Below are positions 41,572-51,601 of a stretch of DNA of 64,000 bases, in pieces. Location: assembly GCF_019091135.1 (NCBI RefSeq), contig NZ_JAGXJW010000007.1:62001-126000 (forward strand). The letters are read 5' to 3'. Positions within the stretch are counted from its first letter, which is position 1. The number at the start of each line of letters is the position of its first letter. This DNA comes from Cohnella sp. GbtcB17 (GTDB lineage: Bacteria; Bacillota; Bacilli; Paenibacillales; Paenibacillaceae). Position numbers and translations under genes: made by a program. The notes below the pieces were generated by a model, which worked only from the letters and a program-made list of their open reading frames with translations, made no database searches and was not told where the DNA came from.

Positions 41572-43248
41572 ATGGATATGACCGAACACGGCAGCATGGA
41601 GCTCAACAAGGAAGGCGCGAATCGCCCGAACGAACACTCGGACAATATGCCGCCGTTTCGGCCGTTGATACCGACGGATCCGGACAAGAGGAAACGGACG
41701 GGCAAGGACAAGTTCGCGCGGCATGACGAAGAGCGAAACGAAAAGGGCAAAGAGAAGCGGGCGCCGCAACCCGACGACGCAAAAAAAACGGAGGAAGGCT
41801 TCCCGGCCGAAATCGACGAATGGCTGGCAAAGGTCAAGGAGACGCTAGGCATGCCGGCCGCTTTCGACGTGCAAATCAGAGAAATGACCTTCAGCGGTCG
41901 GCGCACGGGCCTTTTATTTTTAAGCAGCTTTGCGAAGGACACCGCGCTGACCGAATTGTTGAAGCGATTGTCCTACCTGTCCCCGGACAGCGTCGGCCAC
42001 GACGCACTGGAGAGCTTCTTGAATTATTACATGCCTTCGATTCAAATCCGCGAAGTCGACTCGTTTGCCCAAATGGTGGACGATGTGCTCGTGGGAAATG
42101 CCGCTTTTTACGTGGACGGCGAACCGCGGGTGCTGCTCATGGACGTCCGGCAGTATCCGGGACGGCAGCCGGAGCAACCGGAGCTTGAGAAGGTCGTTCG
42201 CGGCAGCAAGGACGGCTTCACCGAAAGCTTGTTGACCAACGTCGGATTGATCCGCCGCCGACTGCGGGATCCGAAGCTGCGCTTCGAAATTACGCAGGTC
42301 GGCGAGCGCACCAAAACGGACGTCGCGATCGTGTTTATCGACGACGTGGCCGATACGAAGCTCGTCGAATCGGTGCGCGACAAGATCAAGGCGGTCAAGG
42401 TCGACGGCATTCCGCTGGCCGACAAGCAGCTGGAAGAAATTACGGTCAAGACGGGTTGGAATCCGTTCCCCCTCGTCCGCTATTCCGAACGGCCGGATGT
42501 CGTCGCCTCACATTTGCTGGATGGCAGCGTGACCGTCCTCGTGGATACGTCGCCCAGCGTCATGATGCTGCCGACCACTTATTTCGATTTGATCCAGCAT
42601 GCCGAGGAAAACCGGCAAAGTCCTTTTATCGGAACGTATTTGCGCTGGATCCGTTTTTTCGGTCTGCTGGCGTCGATGTTCCTCATGCCGCTATGGTACA
42701 TGTACGCGGAATCGCAGCAGCTTCGTCCGTCGTGGCTCTGGTTCCTCGGCGCGGACAAAACCGGCGATCTGCCGCTGATCGTGCAGTTTCTTCTCGTCGA
42801 GATCGGCGTCGATCTGATGCGGCTTGCGGCCGTTCATACGCCGACGCCGCTCGTGACGGCGATGTCGCTCGTGTCGGCGATCCTGATCGGCGACATCGCC
42901 GTCAAAACGGGGCTTTTTATCAACGAGGTCATCCTGTATATGGCGGTGGCCGCGATCGGAACGTTCGCCACGCCAAGTTACGAGCTCGGACTGGCCAACC
43001 GTATCGTCAGGTTGGTGCTTCTGATGGCCGTGTTCCTGTTCCAACTGCCGGGCTTCGTCGCCTGTGCGGCGATTATGCTCGTCGCCTTGGCGTTGATCCG
43101 TTCGTACAACACGCCTTATATGTGGCCGTTTATCCCGTTTAACGGTCCGGCGCTATTGAACGTGTTTTTGCGCAGACCGCTCCCTAAGATCCGCATGCGA
43201 CCGTCGATCTACAGGCCGAAGCAAAGCGGAAGGCAGCCTACGGAATGA
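41572..43248 (+). CDS. spoVAF: Spore protein SpoVAF, GerA-family
   Basis: The 558-residue protein begins with a long charged, Lys/Glu/Asp-rich tail (about residues 1-75). The GerA-type soluble domain follows (about 80-330), then about five membrane helices ending near residue 530. In Bacillus SpoVAF is an accessory of the dipicolinic acid channel and related to germinant-receptor A subunits. ATG 41572 has AAGGGGG 8 nt upstream. It lies next to lysA, as in Bacillus. Confidence 0.88.
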   Translation: MDMTEHGSMELNKEGANRPNEHSDNMPPFRPLIPTDPDKRKRTGKDKFARHDEERNEKGKEKRAPQPDDAKKTEEGFPAEIDEWLAKVKETLGMPAAFDVQIREMTFSGRRTGLLFLSSFAKDTALTELLKRLSYLSPDSVGHDALESFLNYYMPSIQIREVDSFAQMVDDVLVGNAAFYVDGEPRVLLMDVRQYPGRQPEQPELEKVVRGSKDGFTESLLTNVGLIRRRLRDPKLRFEITQVGERTKTDVAIVFIDDVADTKLVESVRDKIKAVKVDGIPLADKQLEEITVKTGWNPFPLVRYSERPDVVASHLLDGSVTVLVDTSPSVMMLPTTYFDLIQHAEENRQSPFIGTYLRWIRFFGLLASMFLMPLWYMYAESQQLRPSWLWFLGADKTGDLPLIVQFLLVEIGVDLMRLAAVHTPTPLVTAMSLVSAILIGDIAVKTGLFINEVILYMAVAAIGTFATPSYELGLANRIVRLVLLMAVFLFQLPGFVACAAIMLVALALIRSYNTPYMWPFIPFNGPALLNVFLRRPLPKIRMRPSIYRPKQSGRQPTE

Positions 43249-43414
43249 GGCGGAAAGGCGCCGGCGGGAAGAAATGCAAATGATGCGCCAATTCCTCCAT
43301 TTCCCCGAATCGCATCCTGGGATATACTCAGATTATCGCGTATGATGACGGGGATCGCGCCCTGTCCATTCGTACGCCGCGATCGAATTCCAGTCCGAAA
43401 AGGGGAAATCATAC

Positions 43415-44746
43415 ATGTACTTTCACGGTACCAGCCGCATCAACGACAAGGGACATCTCGAGATCGGAGGCGTCGACACGCTCGACCTCGCGGCGAAGTT
43501 CGGCACGCCGCTGTACGTCGTGGACGAGGCGCTTGTTCGCCAGCGCGCCCGCGAATACGTCGAGGCGTTCAAGGCGACGGGCCTGAAGTTTCAGGTTGCC
43601 TACGCATCGAAGGCTTTTTGCGTCATGGCCATGTGCCGCGTCGCCGAGGAAGAGGGCATGAGCCTCGACGTCGTCTCGGACGGCGAGCTTTATACGGCGC
43701 TGCAGGCGGGTTTCCCGGCTGAACGCATCCATTTCCACGGCACCAACAAGACGCCGGACGAGATCGAGATGGCGCTGAACGCCGGCATCGGCTGCTTTGT
43801 CGTCGACAACTTCACCGAGCTCGCCCTGCTGAACGCCATCGCGGCCGAGCGCGGCCAGAAGGTCAACATCCTGTTGCGCGTGACGCCGGGCGTCGAAGCC
43901 CATACGCACGACTACATCTCCACCGGCCAGCAGGACTCCAAGTTCGGCTTCGATATCGGCAACGGCACGGCGCTGCGCGCCGTCGAAGAGGCGCTCCGCC
44001 AGCCGCAGCTTAACCTGCTCGGCGTGCACTCTCATATCGGCTCGCAAATTTTTGAGGTCGAAGGCTTCCGCATGGCCGTTGAGAAGGTCGCAGCCTTCTC
44101 TCTCGAAGTGCGCGCGAAGCTGGACAAGACGTTTACCGTCATCAACCTGGGCGGCGGCTTCGGCATCCGCTACGTTGAAGGCGATACACCGCTGCCGGTA
44201 GCGACCTACGTCGAGGCGATCACTGGCGCGATTATCGATTCGTTCACGGCCGCGGACTATCCGCTTCCGGAGATCTGGGTCGAGCCGGGCCGCAGCATCG
44301 TCGGCGACGCCGGCACGACGCTGTACACGGTCGGCACGAGCAAGGACATCCCGGGCGTCCGCAAGTATATCGCCGTCGACGGCGGCATGACGGACAATCC
44401 GCGTCCCGCCCTCTACGAATCCAAGTATGAAGCGGTGCTCGCCAACCGTCCGGAAGACGAAGCGACCGAGCTCGTATCGGTCGCGGGCAAGTGCTGCGAG
44501 AGCGGCGACATGCTCATCTGGGACCTCAAGCTGCCGGCCGTGCAGTCCGGCGACGTGCTCGCAGTGTTCTGCACGGGCGCTTACAACTATGCGATGGCGA
44601 GCAACTACAATCGCATTCGCCGTCCTGCCGTTGTCTTCGTGAAGGACGGACAGGCAGACCTTGTCGTCGCGCGCGAATCGTTCGAGGATATCGCCCGCAA
44701 CGATCTGCTGCCCGAGCGTCTTCGGAAGCAAACGGTCCGCAGCTAA
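43415..44746 (+). CDS. lysA: Diaminopimelate decarboxylase
   Basis: The 443-residue PLP enzyme makes L-lysine from meso-diaminopimelate. The PLP Lys lies in VAYASKAFC. HSHIGSQIF, the NLGGGFGIRY phosphate-binding loop, EPGRSIVGDAG and CCESGDML (the Cys at the dimer active site) are all intact. AAGGGGAAA precedes the ATG. Its position after spoVAF is the same as in Bacillus. Confidence 0.95.
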   Translation: MYFHGTSRINDKGHLEIGGVDTLDLAAKFGTPLYVVDEALVRQRAREYVEAFKATGLKFQVAYASKAFCVMAMCRVAEEEGMSLDVVSDGELYTALQAGFPAERIHFHGTNKTPDEIEMALNAGIGCFVVDNFTELALLNAIAAERGQKVNILLRVTPGVEAHTHDYISTGQQDSKFGFDIGNGTALRAVEEALRQPQLNLLGVHSHIGSQIFEVEGFRMAVEKVAAFSLEVRAKLDKTFTVINLGGGFGIRYVEGDTPLPVATYVEAITGAIIDSFTAADYPLPEIWVEPGRSIVGDAGTTLYTVGTSKDIPGVRKYIAVDGGMTDNPRPALYESKYEAVLANRPEDEATELVSVAGKCCESGDMLIWDLKLPAVQSGDVLAVFCTGAYNYAMASNYNRIRRPAVVFVKDGQADLVVARESFEDIARNDLLPERLRKQTVRS

Positions 44747-44797
44747 CTGAAGCAGAGGCTCCCGCATTGTCGTTGCAAGCCGCTTGTCTCGCGACAG

Positions 44798-44825
44798 AGG
44801 CCGCCGTTCGAGGCGGCCTTTTTCC
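44798..44825 (+). terminator. Terminator after lysA
   Basis: AGGCCGCC-gttcga-GGCGGCCT followed by TTTT. Confidence 0.9.
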
Positions 44826-44893
44826 TTTTTTCGCAAAATGTAGTATGATGGGACAAGTCAAAAACAGTGAATGAGAAGGAGCGTTGATCCGCA

Positions 44894-45322
44894 ATGTCCA
44901 AGCAAGCCACGATCAAACTGGCCAACGGCAACGAGGTCGTCATCGAATTGTTCGACAAGGACGCCCCGAATACGGTCGCCAACTTCGAGAAGCTGGCCAA
45001 TACGGGCTTCTATAATAATCTGAGCTTCCACCGCGTCATTCCGGGCTTCGTCGCCCAGGGCGGATGCCCCAACGGCAACGGCACGGGCGGTCCCGGCTAC
45101 GAGATCGACTGCGAGATCAACCCGAACAAGCATGAGCGCGGCGCGCTTGCGATGGCCCACCGCGGCAAAAATACGGGCGGCAGCCAGTTCTACATCGTAT
45201 ATTCGCCGCAGCCGCACCTGGACGGCGTCCACACTGTCTTCGGCAAGGTCGTGTCCGGCATGGAGCACGTCGACGCGCTTCGCGGCGGCGACAAGTTCGA
45301 GTCGATTTCCGTTACCGAGTAA
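44894..45322 (+). CDS. ppiB: Peptidyl-prolyl cis-trans isomerase (cyclophilin)
   Basis: The 142-residue cyclophilin has [20 protein letters not shown] (catalytic Arg and Phe), [15 protein letters not shown] and [15 protein letters not shown]. There is no signal peptide, so it acts in the cytoplasm. The ATG follows AAGGAG. It is close to the family minimum in size. It sits alone between two terminators. Confidence 0.95.
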   Translation: MSKQATIKLANGNEVVIELFDKDAPNTVANFEKLANTGFYNNLSFHRVIPGFVAQGGCPNGNGTGGPGYEIDCEINPNKHERGALAMAHRGKNTGGSQFYIVYSPQPHLDGVHTVFGKVVSGMEHVDALRGGDKFESISVTE

Positions 45323-45346
45323 CTTTACTTAGTAACCTATCAGGGT

Positions 45347-45373
45347 AGCCCGCTCTTGCAGCGGGCTGTTTTG
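45347..45373 (+). terminator. Terminator after ppiB
   Basis: AGCCCGC-tcttgca-GCGGGCT followed by GTTTT. Confidence 0.85.
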
Positions 45374-45537
45374 CGTTCAGCCATTCGATCCAAATCCTGT
45401 CGATGAAAATCCTTGCTTTTTTTCATTGATGGTGCTAACATGCCTATAAATCGTTCATTCCGATTTTACGAGTCGGATATAGCTTGTCATACGGATCACT
45501 GCAGACGATGCGATGTTCGACGAACGATTTTTGATGC

Positions 45538-45717
45538 TTACCTTCGGGGCGGGGTGCAATTCCCCACCGGCGGTGATCGGCCTCCGCGCGATACGATCGC
45601 AACGACAGCCGTCAGTCCGTGACCCGCAGTAGCGCCTTTCATTCCGATGACGGCGCGAGACGGCGGATCCGGTGTGAATCCGGGACCGACAGTGGCAGTC
45701 TGGATGGGCGAAGGCAG
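45538..45717 (+). ncRNA. FMN riboswitch (RFN element)
   Basis: The closing stem pairs CCTTCG (45541-45546) with CGAAGG (45709-45714). Between them lie the conserved pieces GGGTGCAATTCCCCACCGGC, GATCCGGTGTGAATCCGGGA, CCGACAGT and AGTCTGGATGGG. These are hallmark sequences of the RFN class that binds flavin mononucleotide and shuts down riboflavin genes. The variable arm around 45590-45660 is longer than in Bacillus. Confidence 0.96.
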
Positions 45718-45786
45718 CGCAGCACGGCCGAATGCGTCTATGAAGCGAGAAGTGCGGGATGAGATGACGGGAAGTCGTATTCAGCA

Positions 45787-45923
45787 ATGATTGTGTTTGT
45801 GCTGCATTTCACAATCATCGCGGCGATTTTTTCGTTTCTAGCCGGACGACTTCTTTATACATGCCGCTGGCCTGTTTGATGCTGTGCGACTATTCGACCC
45901 GGGGGAGCACTCCGGGTTTTTTT
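45787..45923 (+). terminator. Expression platform of the FMN riboswitch
   Basis: Two hairpins follow the aptamer. ATGATTGTG (45787-45795) pairs with CACAATCAT (45810-45818) before a T run at about 45827-45832. ACCCGG (45897-45902) pairs with CCGGGT (45912-45917) and runs into seven T. The second is the stronger terminator. Which one is switched by FMN cannot be decided by eye. Confidence 0.65.
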
Positions 45924-46084
45924 GCGTACTTAAGCCAGTTGCCGAGCTCGCGAGCGGAGAGGAAGTGACAAGAGGCGAAGCTGCGAGAGAACGCGACTGC
46001 ATTCGCTTCGCGCTTCGAATGTCGGGCGGCGAATCGACGCGCGCGACCGGTTAACCCGAGCGGCGCGAGGAAGGAGGATAGTGG

Positions 46085-46756
46085 ATGTTCACGGGACTCA
46101 TTGAAGAAGTCGGCAAGCTGCAGCGGATCGAGAGCCGCGGCGAAGCGCTTGTCGTGACGGTAGCCGCGCGCAAGGTGCTGGAGGATGTAAAGCTCGGCGA
46201 CAGCATCGCCGTGAACGGCGTCTGCCTCACGGTCGTCGCCTACAACGGCAGCGGCTTCAGCGCGGACGTCATGCCGGAGACGTACAGACATACGAATCTG
46301 AAGCATTTAAAGCCGGGCGAACCCGTCAATCTCGAACGGGCGATGCTCGCCGGCGGCCGTTTCGGCGGCCATATCGTACAAGGACATGTAGACGGCACGG
46401 CGGTGATCGTGTCGCGGACGCACGAGGCCAACGCCGTCGTATTTCGGCTGCGGCCCGAACAGGCGCATCTGCTGAGGCTCGTCGTGCCTCAGGGCTCGAT
46501 CACGCTCGACGGCATTAGCCTGACCGTTGTGGAAGCGGACCGGACGTCCGGCACGCTAACCGTATCGATTATCCCGCACACGCTGGCGGAGACGGCGCTC
46601 GCGCACAAGCAGCCCGGCGCTACGGTCAACGTAGAAAACGACATTTTGGGCAAATATATCGATCATCTGCTGCATGAGAGACACGGAGGACCGGCGCCCG
46701 CACCGCGGGCCGCCTCGGGGCTTACGGAAGCGAAGCTGAGAGAGTTCGGCTTCTGA
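46085..46756 (+). CDS. ribE: Riboflavin synthase, alpha chain
   Basis: The 223-residue protein has two lumazine-binding repeats; the first opens MFTGLIEEVGKL and the second GGHIVQGHVDGTAVIV. It joins two 6,7-dimethyl-8-ribityllumazine molecules into riboflavin. GAAGGAGG is just upstream. It is the first gene after the riboswitch; the deaminase/reductase gene ribD, usually first, is absent. Confidence 0.95.
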   Translation: MFTGLIEEVGKLQRIESRGEALVVTVAARKVLEDVKLGDSIAVNGVCLTVVAYNGSGFSADVMPETYRHTNLKHLKPGEPVNLERAMLAGGRFGGHIVQGHVDGTAVIVSRTHEANAVVFRLRPEQAHLLRLVVPQGSITLDGISLTVVEADRTSGTLTVSIIPHTLAETALAHKQPGATVNVENDILGKYIDHLLHERHGGPAPAPRAASGLTEAKLREFGF

Positions 46757-46784
46757 CTTGAAAGGCACAAGGGGGAAATGAGAA

Positions 46785-48071
46785 ATGGAAAGCGAAACAT
46801 TCGATACGATCGAGTCGGCGCTGGCGGATTTGAAGCTGGGCAAGATGGTTCTCGTCGTGGACGACGAGGATCGGGAAAACGAGGGCGATCTGATCGCGCT
46901 CGCCGAAATGGCGACGCCTGAAGTGATCAACTTCATGATCACGAAGGCGCGCGGGCTCGTCTGTGCGCCGATCACCCAAGAACGCGCGGAGCAGCTCGAG
47001 CTGCCGCCCATGGTGACCCACAACACGGATTATCACGGCACGGCCTTTACGGTGTCGGTCGACCACATATCGACGACGACGGGCATCTCAGCCTATGAGC
47101 GGGCCATGACCGTGAAGGGATTGATCGACCCCGAGGCCAAGCCGGGCGATTTCCGCAAGCCGGGGCATATTTTCCCGCTGATCGCCAAGAAGGGCGGCGT
47201 GCTGCGCCGCTCCGGCCATACGGAAGCCGCGATCGACCTCGCGATTTTGTGCGATTCCGAGCCGGCGGCCGTCATCTGCGAGGTCATCAAAGAAGACGGG
47301 ACGATGGCGCGGCTGCCCGATCTGCAGCTGTTCGCCAAAGAGCATGACCTGAAGCTGATCTCGATTCAAGAGCTTATTCGCTACCGCAACGATAAAGAAA
47401 AGCTCGTCAAACGCGAAGTGTCCGTCCGCATGCCGACCGACTTCGGCGATTTTGAAATGGTCGCCTACTCCAACGAGGTGGATAACAAGGAGCACGTCGC
47501 CCTCGTCAAAGGGGTTATCGACGACAGCGAGCCTGTTCTGCTGCGGGTGCACTCCGAGTGTCTGACCGGCGACATCTTCCTTTCGCACCGCTGCGATTGC
47601 GGTCCGCAGCTCGAAGCCGCGATGCGCCAAATCGCGCGCGAAGGACGCGGCATACTTCTGTACATGCGCCAGGAGGGGCGTGGCATCGGCTTGCTCAACA
47701 AACTTCGCGCTTACCAGCTCCAAGAAGAAGGATTGGACACGGTCGAGGCGAATATAAAATTGGGGTTCGCGCCGGATCTTCGCGATTACGGCATCGGCGC
47801 GCAAATTCTTAAAGATCTCGGTGTCCGGCGCATCCGGCTTCTGACGAACAATCCGCGCAAGGTTCGCGGCCTCGAAGGCTACGGCCTCGAGATCGTGGAG
47901 CGCGTGCCGATCCAGATGAACGAGAACGACGACAACAAGTCGTATCTTCGGACGAAGCGCTCCAAGCTGGGTCACCTGCTCTCGTTCGCTGAAGGCCAGG
48001 AGCAGTCGCTCGCACCGATTCCGACGATCGAACAAAACGAACAGACCGGCCTTGCGCCGAAGAGAGGATGA
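46785..48071 (+). CDS. ribBA: Bifunctional DHBP synthase / GTP cyclohydrolase II
   Basis: The 428-residue fusion has an N-terminal 3,4-dihydroxy-2-butanone 4-phosphate synthase ([28 protein letters not shown]). The C-terminal GTP cyclohydrolase II has zinc Cys residues in [18 protein letters not shown] and the catalytic [12 protein letters not shown]. It supplies both branches of riboflavin synthesis. The tail after about residue 400 is a short polar extension. Confidence 0.95.
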   Translation: MESETFDTIESALADLKLGKMVLVVDDEDRENEGDLIALAEMATPEVINFMITKARGLVCAPITQERAEQLELPPMVTHNTDYHGTAFTVSVDHISTTTGISAYERAMTVKGLIDPEAKPGDFRKPGHIFPLIAKKGGVLRRSGHTEAAIDLAILCDSEPAAVICEVIKEDGTMARLPDLQLFAKEHDLKLISIQELIRYRNDKEKLVKREVSVRMPTDFGDFEMVAYSNEVDNKEHVALVKGVIDDSEPVLLRVHSECLTGDIFLSHRCDCGPQLEAAMRQIAREGRGILLYMRQEGRGIGLLNKLRAYQLQEEGLDTVEANIKLGFAPDLRDYGIGAQILKDLGVRRIRLLTNNPRKVRGLEGYGLEIVERVPIQMNENDDNKSYLRTKRSKLGHLLSFAEGQEQSLAPIPTIEQNEQTGLAPKRG

Positions 48072-48076
48072 AAGAA

Positions 48077-48547
48077 ATGGCATTCGTATATGAAGGCAAT
48101 CTCATCTCCCAAGGGTTAAAATACGGCGTCGTCGTAGGACGGTTCAACGAGTTTATCTCTTCCAAGCTGCTGAGCGGCGCGCTCGACGCATTCAAGCGTC
48201 ACGGCGCGGAGGATCATGAGGTAGAGGTGGCCTGGGTGCCGGGCGCGTTCGAGATTCCGCTGATCGCGCAGAAGATGGCCGAGAGCGGCAAGTACGACGC
48301 GGTCATCACCTTGGGCGCCGTTATTCGAGGATCGACGCCGCATTTCGATTATGTATGCAACGAAGCCGCCAAAGGCGTCGCTGCGGTCGGGCTGAAGACA
48401 GGCGTCCCGACGGTGTTCGGCGTACTGACCGTCGACAGCATCGAGCAGGCCATCGAGCGCGCGGGCACCAAAGCCGGCAACAAGGGCTGGGAAGCGGCGG
48501 CGACGGCGATCGAAATGGCTAACCTGACGCGGGCGCTGCAAGGCTGA
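48077..48547 (+). CDS. ribH: 6,7-dimethyl-8-ribityllumazine synthase
   Basis: The 156-residue capsid-forming enzyme has [50 protein letters not shown] (catalytic His) and [20 protein letters not shown] 48077 is preferred because GAGAGGA is about 8 nt upstream; ATG 48068 is 9 nt earlier. It completes the last steps of the pathway with ribE. Confidence 0.95.
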   Translation: MAFVYEGNLISQGLKYGVVVGRFNEFISSKLLSGALDAFKRHGAEDHEVEVAWVPGAFEIPLIAQKMAESGKYDAVITLGAVIRGSTPHFDYVCNEAAKGVAAVGLKTGVPTVFGVLTVDSIEQAIERAGTKAGNKGWEAAATAIEMANLTRALQG

Positions 48548-48575
48548 TCGCACCTGCCGACAGCCGGGAGCTTAT

Positions 48576-48603
48576 GAAGGCGGCGGAGCCACACGCCGCC
48601 TTC
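48576..48603 (+). terminator. Hairpin after ribH
   Basis: GAAGGCGGCG (48576-48585) pairs perfectly with CGCCGCCTTC (48594-48603). No T run follows, so termination may be partial or factor-dependent. Confidence 0.55.
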
Positions 48604-48644
48604 GACGCTGTCCGGGGCGCCGTTTGAACGCTGGGGAAGGGTGA

Positions 48645-49457
48645 TTGAACATCGGCACGACCGTTTTATACAAGCTGGAAACGTTCGAAGGCCCGCTCGA
48701 TCTGCTGCTTCACTTGATCGACAAGGCGGAGATCGCCATCGAAGACATCTCGATCAGCGACATTACCGACCAATACATGTCCTATCTCGAGGCGATGACG
48801 GAGCTGGAGCTGGATGTGACGAGCGAATTTCTCGTGATGGCCGCCACGCTGCTGTCGATGAAAAGCAGGCAACTGCTGCCCAAACCGCCGGTCACGGACG
48901 AGCCTTGGCTGACGGAAGTCGACGACTTCGGCGAGGATCCGCGCGAAGAGCTCATCCGCAAGCTGATCGAGTACCGAAAATACAAGGCGATCGCCGGGCA
49001 ACTGCGCGAGCACGAGCTCGAGCGCAGCCTCGTTTTTACGCGCGAGCCTTACGACCTGTCGCCGTTCGAGCCGAGCGTGAAGCGCAATCCGGTCGAGGGG
49101 CTGCACGTCGACGATCTGGTGCGGGCGTTCCGCAAGGCGCTGAGGCGCGCTGCCGGCAGAAACCGGATATCGGCCATCCAACGGGACGAGATCTCCGTCA
49201 AGGATCGGATTCGCGACATCATGTCCGTGCTCAAGACACGCGGCGCGGCCGGGGAAGCGAAGGTAATGTTCTCCCAGCTGATCGGCGATTCGCCGGTGCG
49301 CGAGGAGATCGTAGCCACCTTTTTGGCCGTGCTGGAGCTGATGAAGCGCCGCTGGGTCAGCTGTCACCAGAGCGCGTTGTTCGACGAGATCGTGCTGACG
49401 TGGACGGGAAGGGAGGCCGATGACGATGGATTATTCGACCTTGAAATCGGTACTTGA
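48645..49457 (+). CDS. scpA: Segregation and condensation protein A
   Basis: The 270-residue kleisin bridges SMC heads in the condensin complex. The N-terminal signature LETFEGPLDLLLHLI and the C-terminal winged-helix region (FLAVLELMKRRWVSCHQSAL) are present. The TTG start has AAGGGTGA directly upstream. It overlaps scpB by 32 nt. Confidence 0.93.
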   Translation: MNIGTTVLYKLETFEGPLDLLLHLIDKAEIAIEDISISDITDQYMSYLEAMTELELDVTSEFLVMAATLLSMKSRQLLPKPPVTDEPWLTEVDDFGEDPREELIRKLIEYRKYKAIAGQLREHELERSLVFTREPYDLSPFEPSVKRNPVEGLHVDDLVRAFRKALRRAAGRNRISAIQRDEISVKDRIRDIMSVLKTRGAAGEAKVMFSQLIGDSPVREEIVATFLAVLELMKRRWVSCHQSALFDEIVLTWTGREADDDGLFDLEIGT

Positions 49458-50166
49458 AGGGCTGCTGTTCGTTGCGGGAGAAGACGGGCTCACGAAAAAA
49501 ACGATCGCGGAAATCGTCGAGGTGGACGGCGACGTCGTCACCGACATCGTCAAGGATTTGCAAAAGGATCTCGTCCGGCGCAAGCGGGGCATCCGCATCG
49601 CGGAGATCGCGGGGACGTACCGGCTGACGACCGCGCCCGAGCACGCGGCATACTTCGAGAAGCTCGCCTATTCGCCGGCACGGACGCCTCTGTCGCAGGC
49701 CGCGCTCGAAACGCTGTCCATCGTCGCTTACCGTCAGCCGATCACCCGCGTCGAGATCGAGGAGATCCGCGGCGTCAAGGCCGAGCGGCCGCTGCAGACG
49801 CTGGTCGCCAAGGATTTGATCGAAGAAGTCGGCCGCGCCGAGCAGATCGGCCGTCCGATTCTGTACGGCACGACCAAGGCGTTTCTCGACTACTTCGGCT
49901 TGTCCGGCATCGAGGAATTGCCCGATCCGGTCGTTACGGCCGATGCCGACGAAGATATGGAAGAGCGAACCCGAATGCTGTTCGAACGAATCGAGGGCCG
50001 GCAGCTGTCGCTCGACGATCTCGATCGCGCGCTGCTTGAAGGCTTGCCCGCCTACGACGAGGACGAAGCGCCGCCTTCGGATCGAATTCGCGAGGACGAA
50101 GACGAAGACGACGATCATGCACGCTCTCCGGCGCCTGCGCCGAAGTCCGACGACTGGGAATTCTAA
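49426..50166 (+). CDS. scpB: Segregation and condensation protein B
   Basis: The 246-residue protein has two winged-helix domains (KSVLEGLLFVAGEDGLTKKT; ETLSIVAYRQPITRVEIEEI then RGV), and it binds ScpA in the SMC complex. An acidic tail (DEDEDDDHARSPAPAPKSDD) ends it, longer than the core family. The start is ATG 49426, 9 nt after GGGAGG; ATG 49420 is too close to it. Confidence 0.92.
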   Translation: MDYSTLKSVLEGLLFVAGEDGLTKKTIAEIVEVDGDVVTDIVKDLQKDLVRRKRGIRIAEIAGTYRLTTAPEHAAYFEKLAYSPARTPLSQAALETLSIVAYRQPITRVEIEEIRGVKAERPLQTLVAKDLIEEVGRAEQIGRPILYGTTKAFLDYFGLSGIEELPDPVVTADADEDMEERTRMLFERIEGRQLSLDDLDRALLEGLPAYDEDEAPPSDRIREDEDEDDDHARSPAPAPKSDDWEF

Positions 50167-50233
50167 TCTGCATTATGCGCATGATCCCATGCGCCGAGGC
50201 CATACTATCCCCATGCGAAAGGCAGGGGAGCGT

Positions 50234-50938
50234 ATGGTTTTTTGGTATTGGGCTGCCGCGGCATGCCTCCTGGCTGCCGTCGTCGCGGCATGTTCGTCTT
50301 TCGTCCGCCTTCGAATCCGATATTCCCGCAGCGGCAAGCTGGACCAGCTCATCGTGATCGTGCATGCGCTGTACGGGCTGTACCGTATTCACGTAGAAGT
50401 CCCTACGATCAAACTTTCGAAAACCGGCCTGTCGTACCATGTGAAGGAGCAGACGGAAGCGGCCGGCGCGGGTCAGACGTCTTCCCGGGCGGGGAAACGG
50501 CTCATCAATGCGCAAAGCCTCCGGCGACTGAAGCTAGCCATCCGGGAGATGCTCGTGTCCGTCAGGGAATTGAAGCCGTGGATGTTCGAGGGGCTTAGCA
50601 AAGTCGAATGCATGCGCTACCGGATGGATATCCGGATCGGAACGGGGGACGCGGCGTCGACCGCCGTTGCGGCGGGACTTTGCTGGTCGATCCACGGGAT
50701 CGCGACCGGCGCGCTGGATCGTTTCATCAGGCTGAACACGCATCCGCACGGTCGGGTGGAGCCGGTTTACGCCGGCGTCGAGCTGACGGTCGTGTGGGAA
50801 GCGGATTTTCGCATACGGGCTGGCGCCGTTCTCGCGCACGCGCTTAGGCTGCTGCCGCGTCTGCGCTACGGCTCAGCGCTGCGCAAAGCGATCAGGGACT
50901 GGCGCGCGGTCTCGAACCGTCAAGCTTCGCAAACTTAG
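50234..50938 (+). CDS. ytfI: DUF2953 protein (YtfI type)
   Basis: The 234-residue protein has one N-terminal hydrophobic segment (WYWAAAACLLAAVVAACSSF). The following soluble part contains DIRIGTGDAASTAVAAGLCW, typical of DUF2953, and a later GVELTVVWEADFRIR. The family is linked to sporulation, being next to ytfJ in Bacillus as here, but its role is unknown. ATG 50234 follows AGGGGAG. Confidence 0.8.
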   Translation: MVFWYWAAAACLLAAVVAACSSFVRLRIRYSRSGKLDQLIVIVHALYGLYRIHVEVPTIKLSKTGLSYHVKEQTEAAGAGQTSSRAGKRLINAQSLRRLKLAIREMLVSVRELKPWMFEGLSKVECMRYRMDIRIGTGDAASTAVAAGLCWSIHGIATGALDRFIRLNTHPHGRVEPVYAGVELTVVWEADFRIRAGAVLAHALRLLPRLRYGSALRKAIRDWRAVSNRQASQT

Positions 50939-51083
50939 AGGAGCCGTCGGACGGTGCGGAGCAAGCGAGCGCGCCCGGGGCCGGTTTACATATTCCGCGC
51001 CGGCGGCGGTTAACCTATAGCTGGCGGAAGGCTTCATTTATCCGAATGCCGCGCAGCATACAGCATAGGAGGCGAGCGAGAGC

Positions 51084-51572
51084 ATGTCCGAACATCCGAT
51101 TCAGGGATTGATGCAGACTGCAATGGAAAACATCAAGGAAATGGTCGACGTCAACACGATCGTCGGCGAGCCCGTTCAAACGCCGGACGGTAGCGTCATT
51201 CTGCCGATCAGCAAGGTCGGCTTCGGATTCGCGGCCGGCGGCTCCGAGTTCCAAGGCATGGACGAGCAAGGCAAGCGCAAGAACGGTCAAAATCAACAGG
51301 ACGGCGGCCACAACGCAAGCGTGCAAATGCCTTTCGGCGGCGGCAGCGGCGGCGGCGTATCGATCAGCCCGATCGCATTTCTCGTCGTAGGCGCGCAAGG
51401 CGTCAAGGTTGTGCCGCTCGACAATCAGACGCATCTGTTCGAACGGCTGATCGATGCCGCGCCGACGTGGGTCGACAAGCTGCAGCGCATGTTCCGCGGC
51501 GACAAGGACGAGCTGATCGAGGGACGCGGGATCGCTTCGATGCCGGCCGATCCGGAACGCAACTCGCACTGA
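51084..51572 (+). CDS. ytfJ: Sporulation protein YtfJ (GerW family)
   Basis: The 162-residue soluble protein starts HPIQGLMQTAMENIKEMVDV and has VILPISKVGFGFAAGGSEF, the family signature. A Gly-rich loop (PFGGGSGGGVSISPIAFLVV) follows. In Bacillus it is a forespore protein involved in spore germination. The ATG has GGAGGCGAG upstream. A terminator follows. Confidence 0.9.
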   Translation: MSEHPIQGLMQTAMENIKEMVDVNTIVGEPVQTPDGSVILPISKVGFGFAAGGSEFQGMDEQGKRKNGQNQQDGGHNASVQMPFGGGSGGGVSISPIAFLVVGAQGVKVVPLDNQTHLFERLIDAAPTWVDKLQRMFRGDKDELIEGRGIASMPADPERNSH

Positions 51573-51601
51573 GCCCGTGCGCGCGAGCAAGCGAAAAAAA
51601 C

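Noticed and set aside
45420..45460. Promoter of the riboflavin operon (TTGATG ... TATAAA)
   Set aside because: The spacing is only 13 bases; no better -35 is clear, so no feature is listed.
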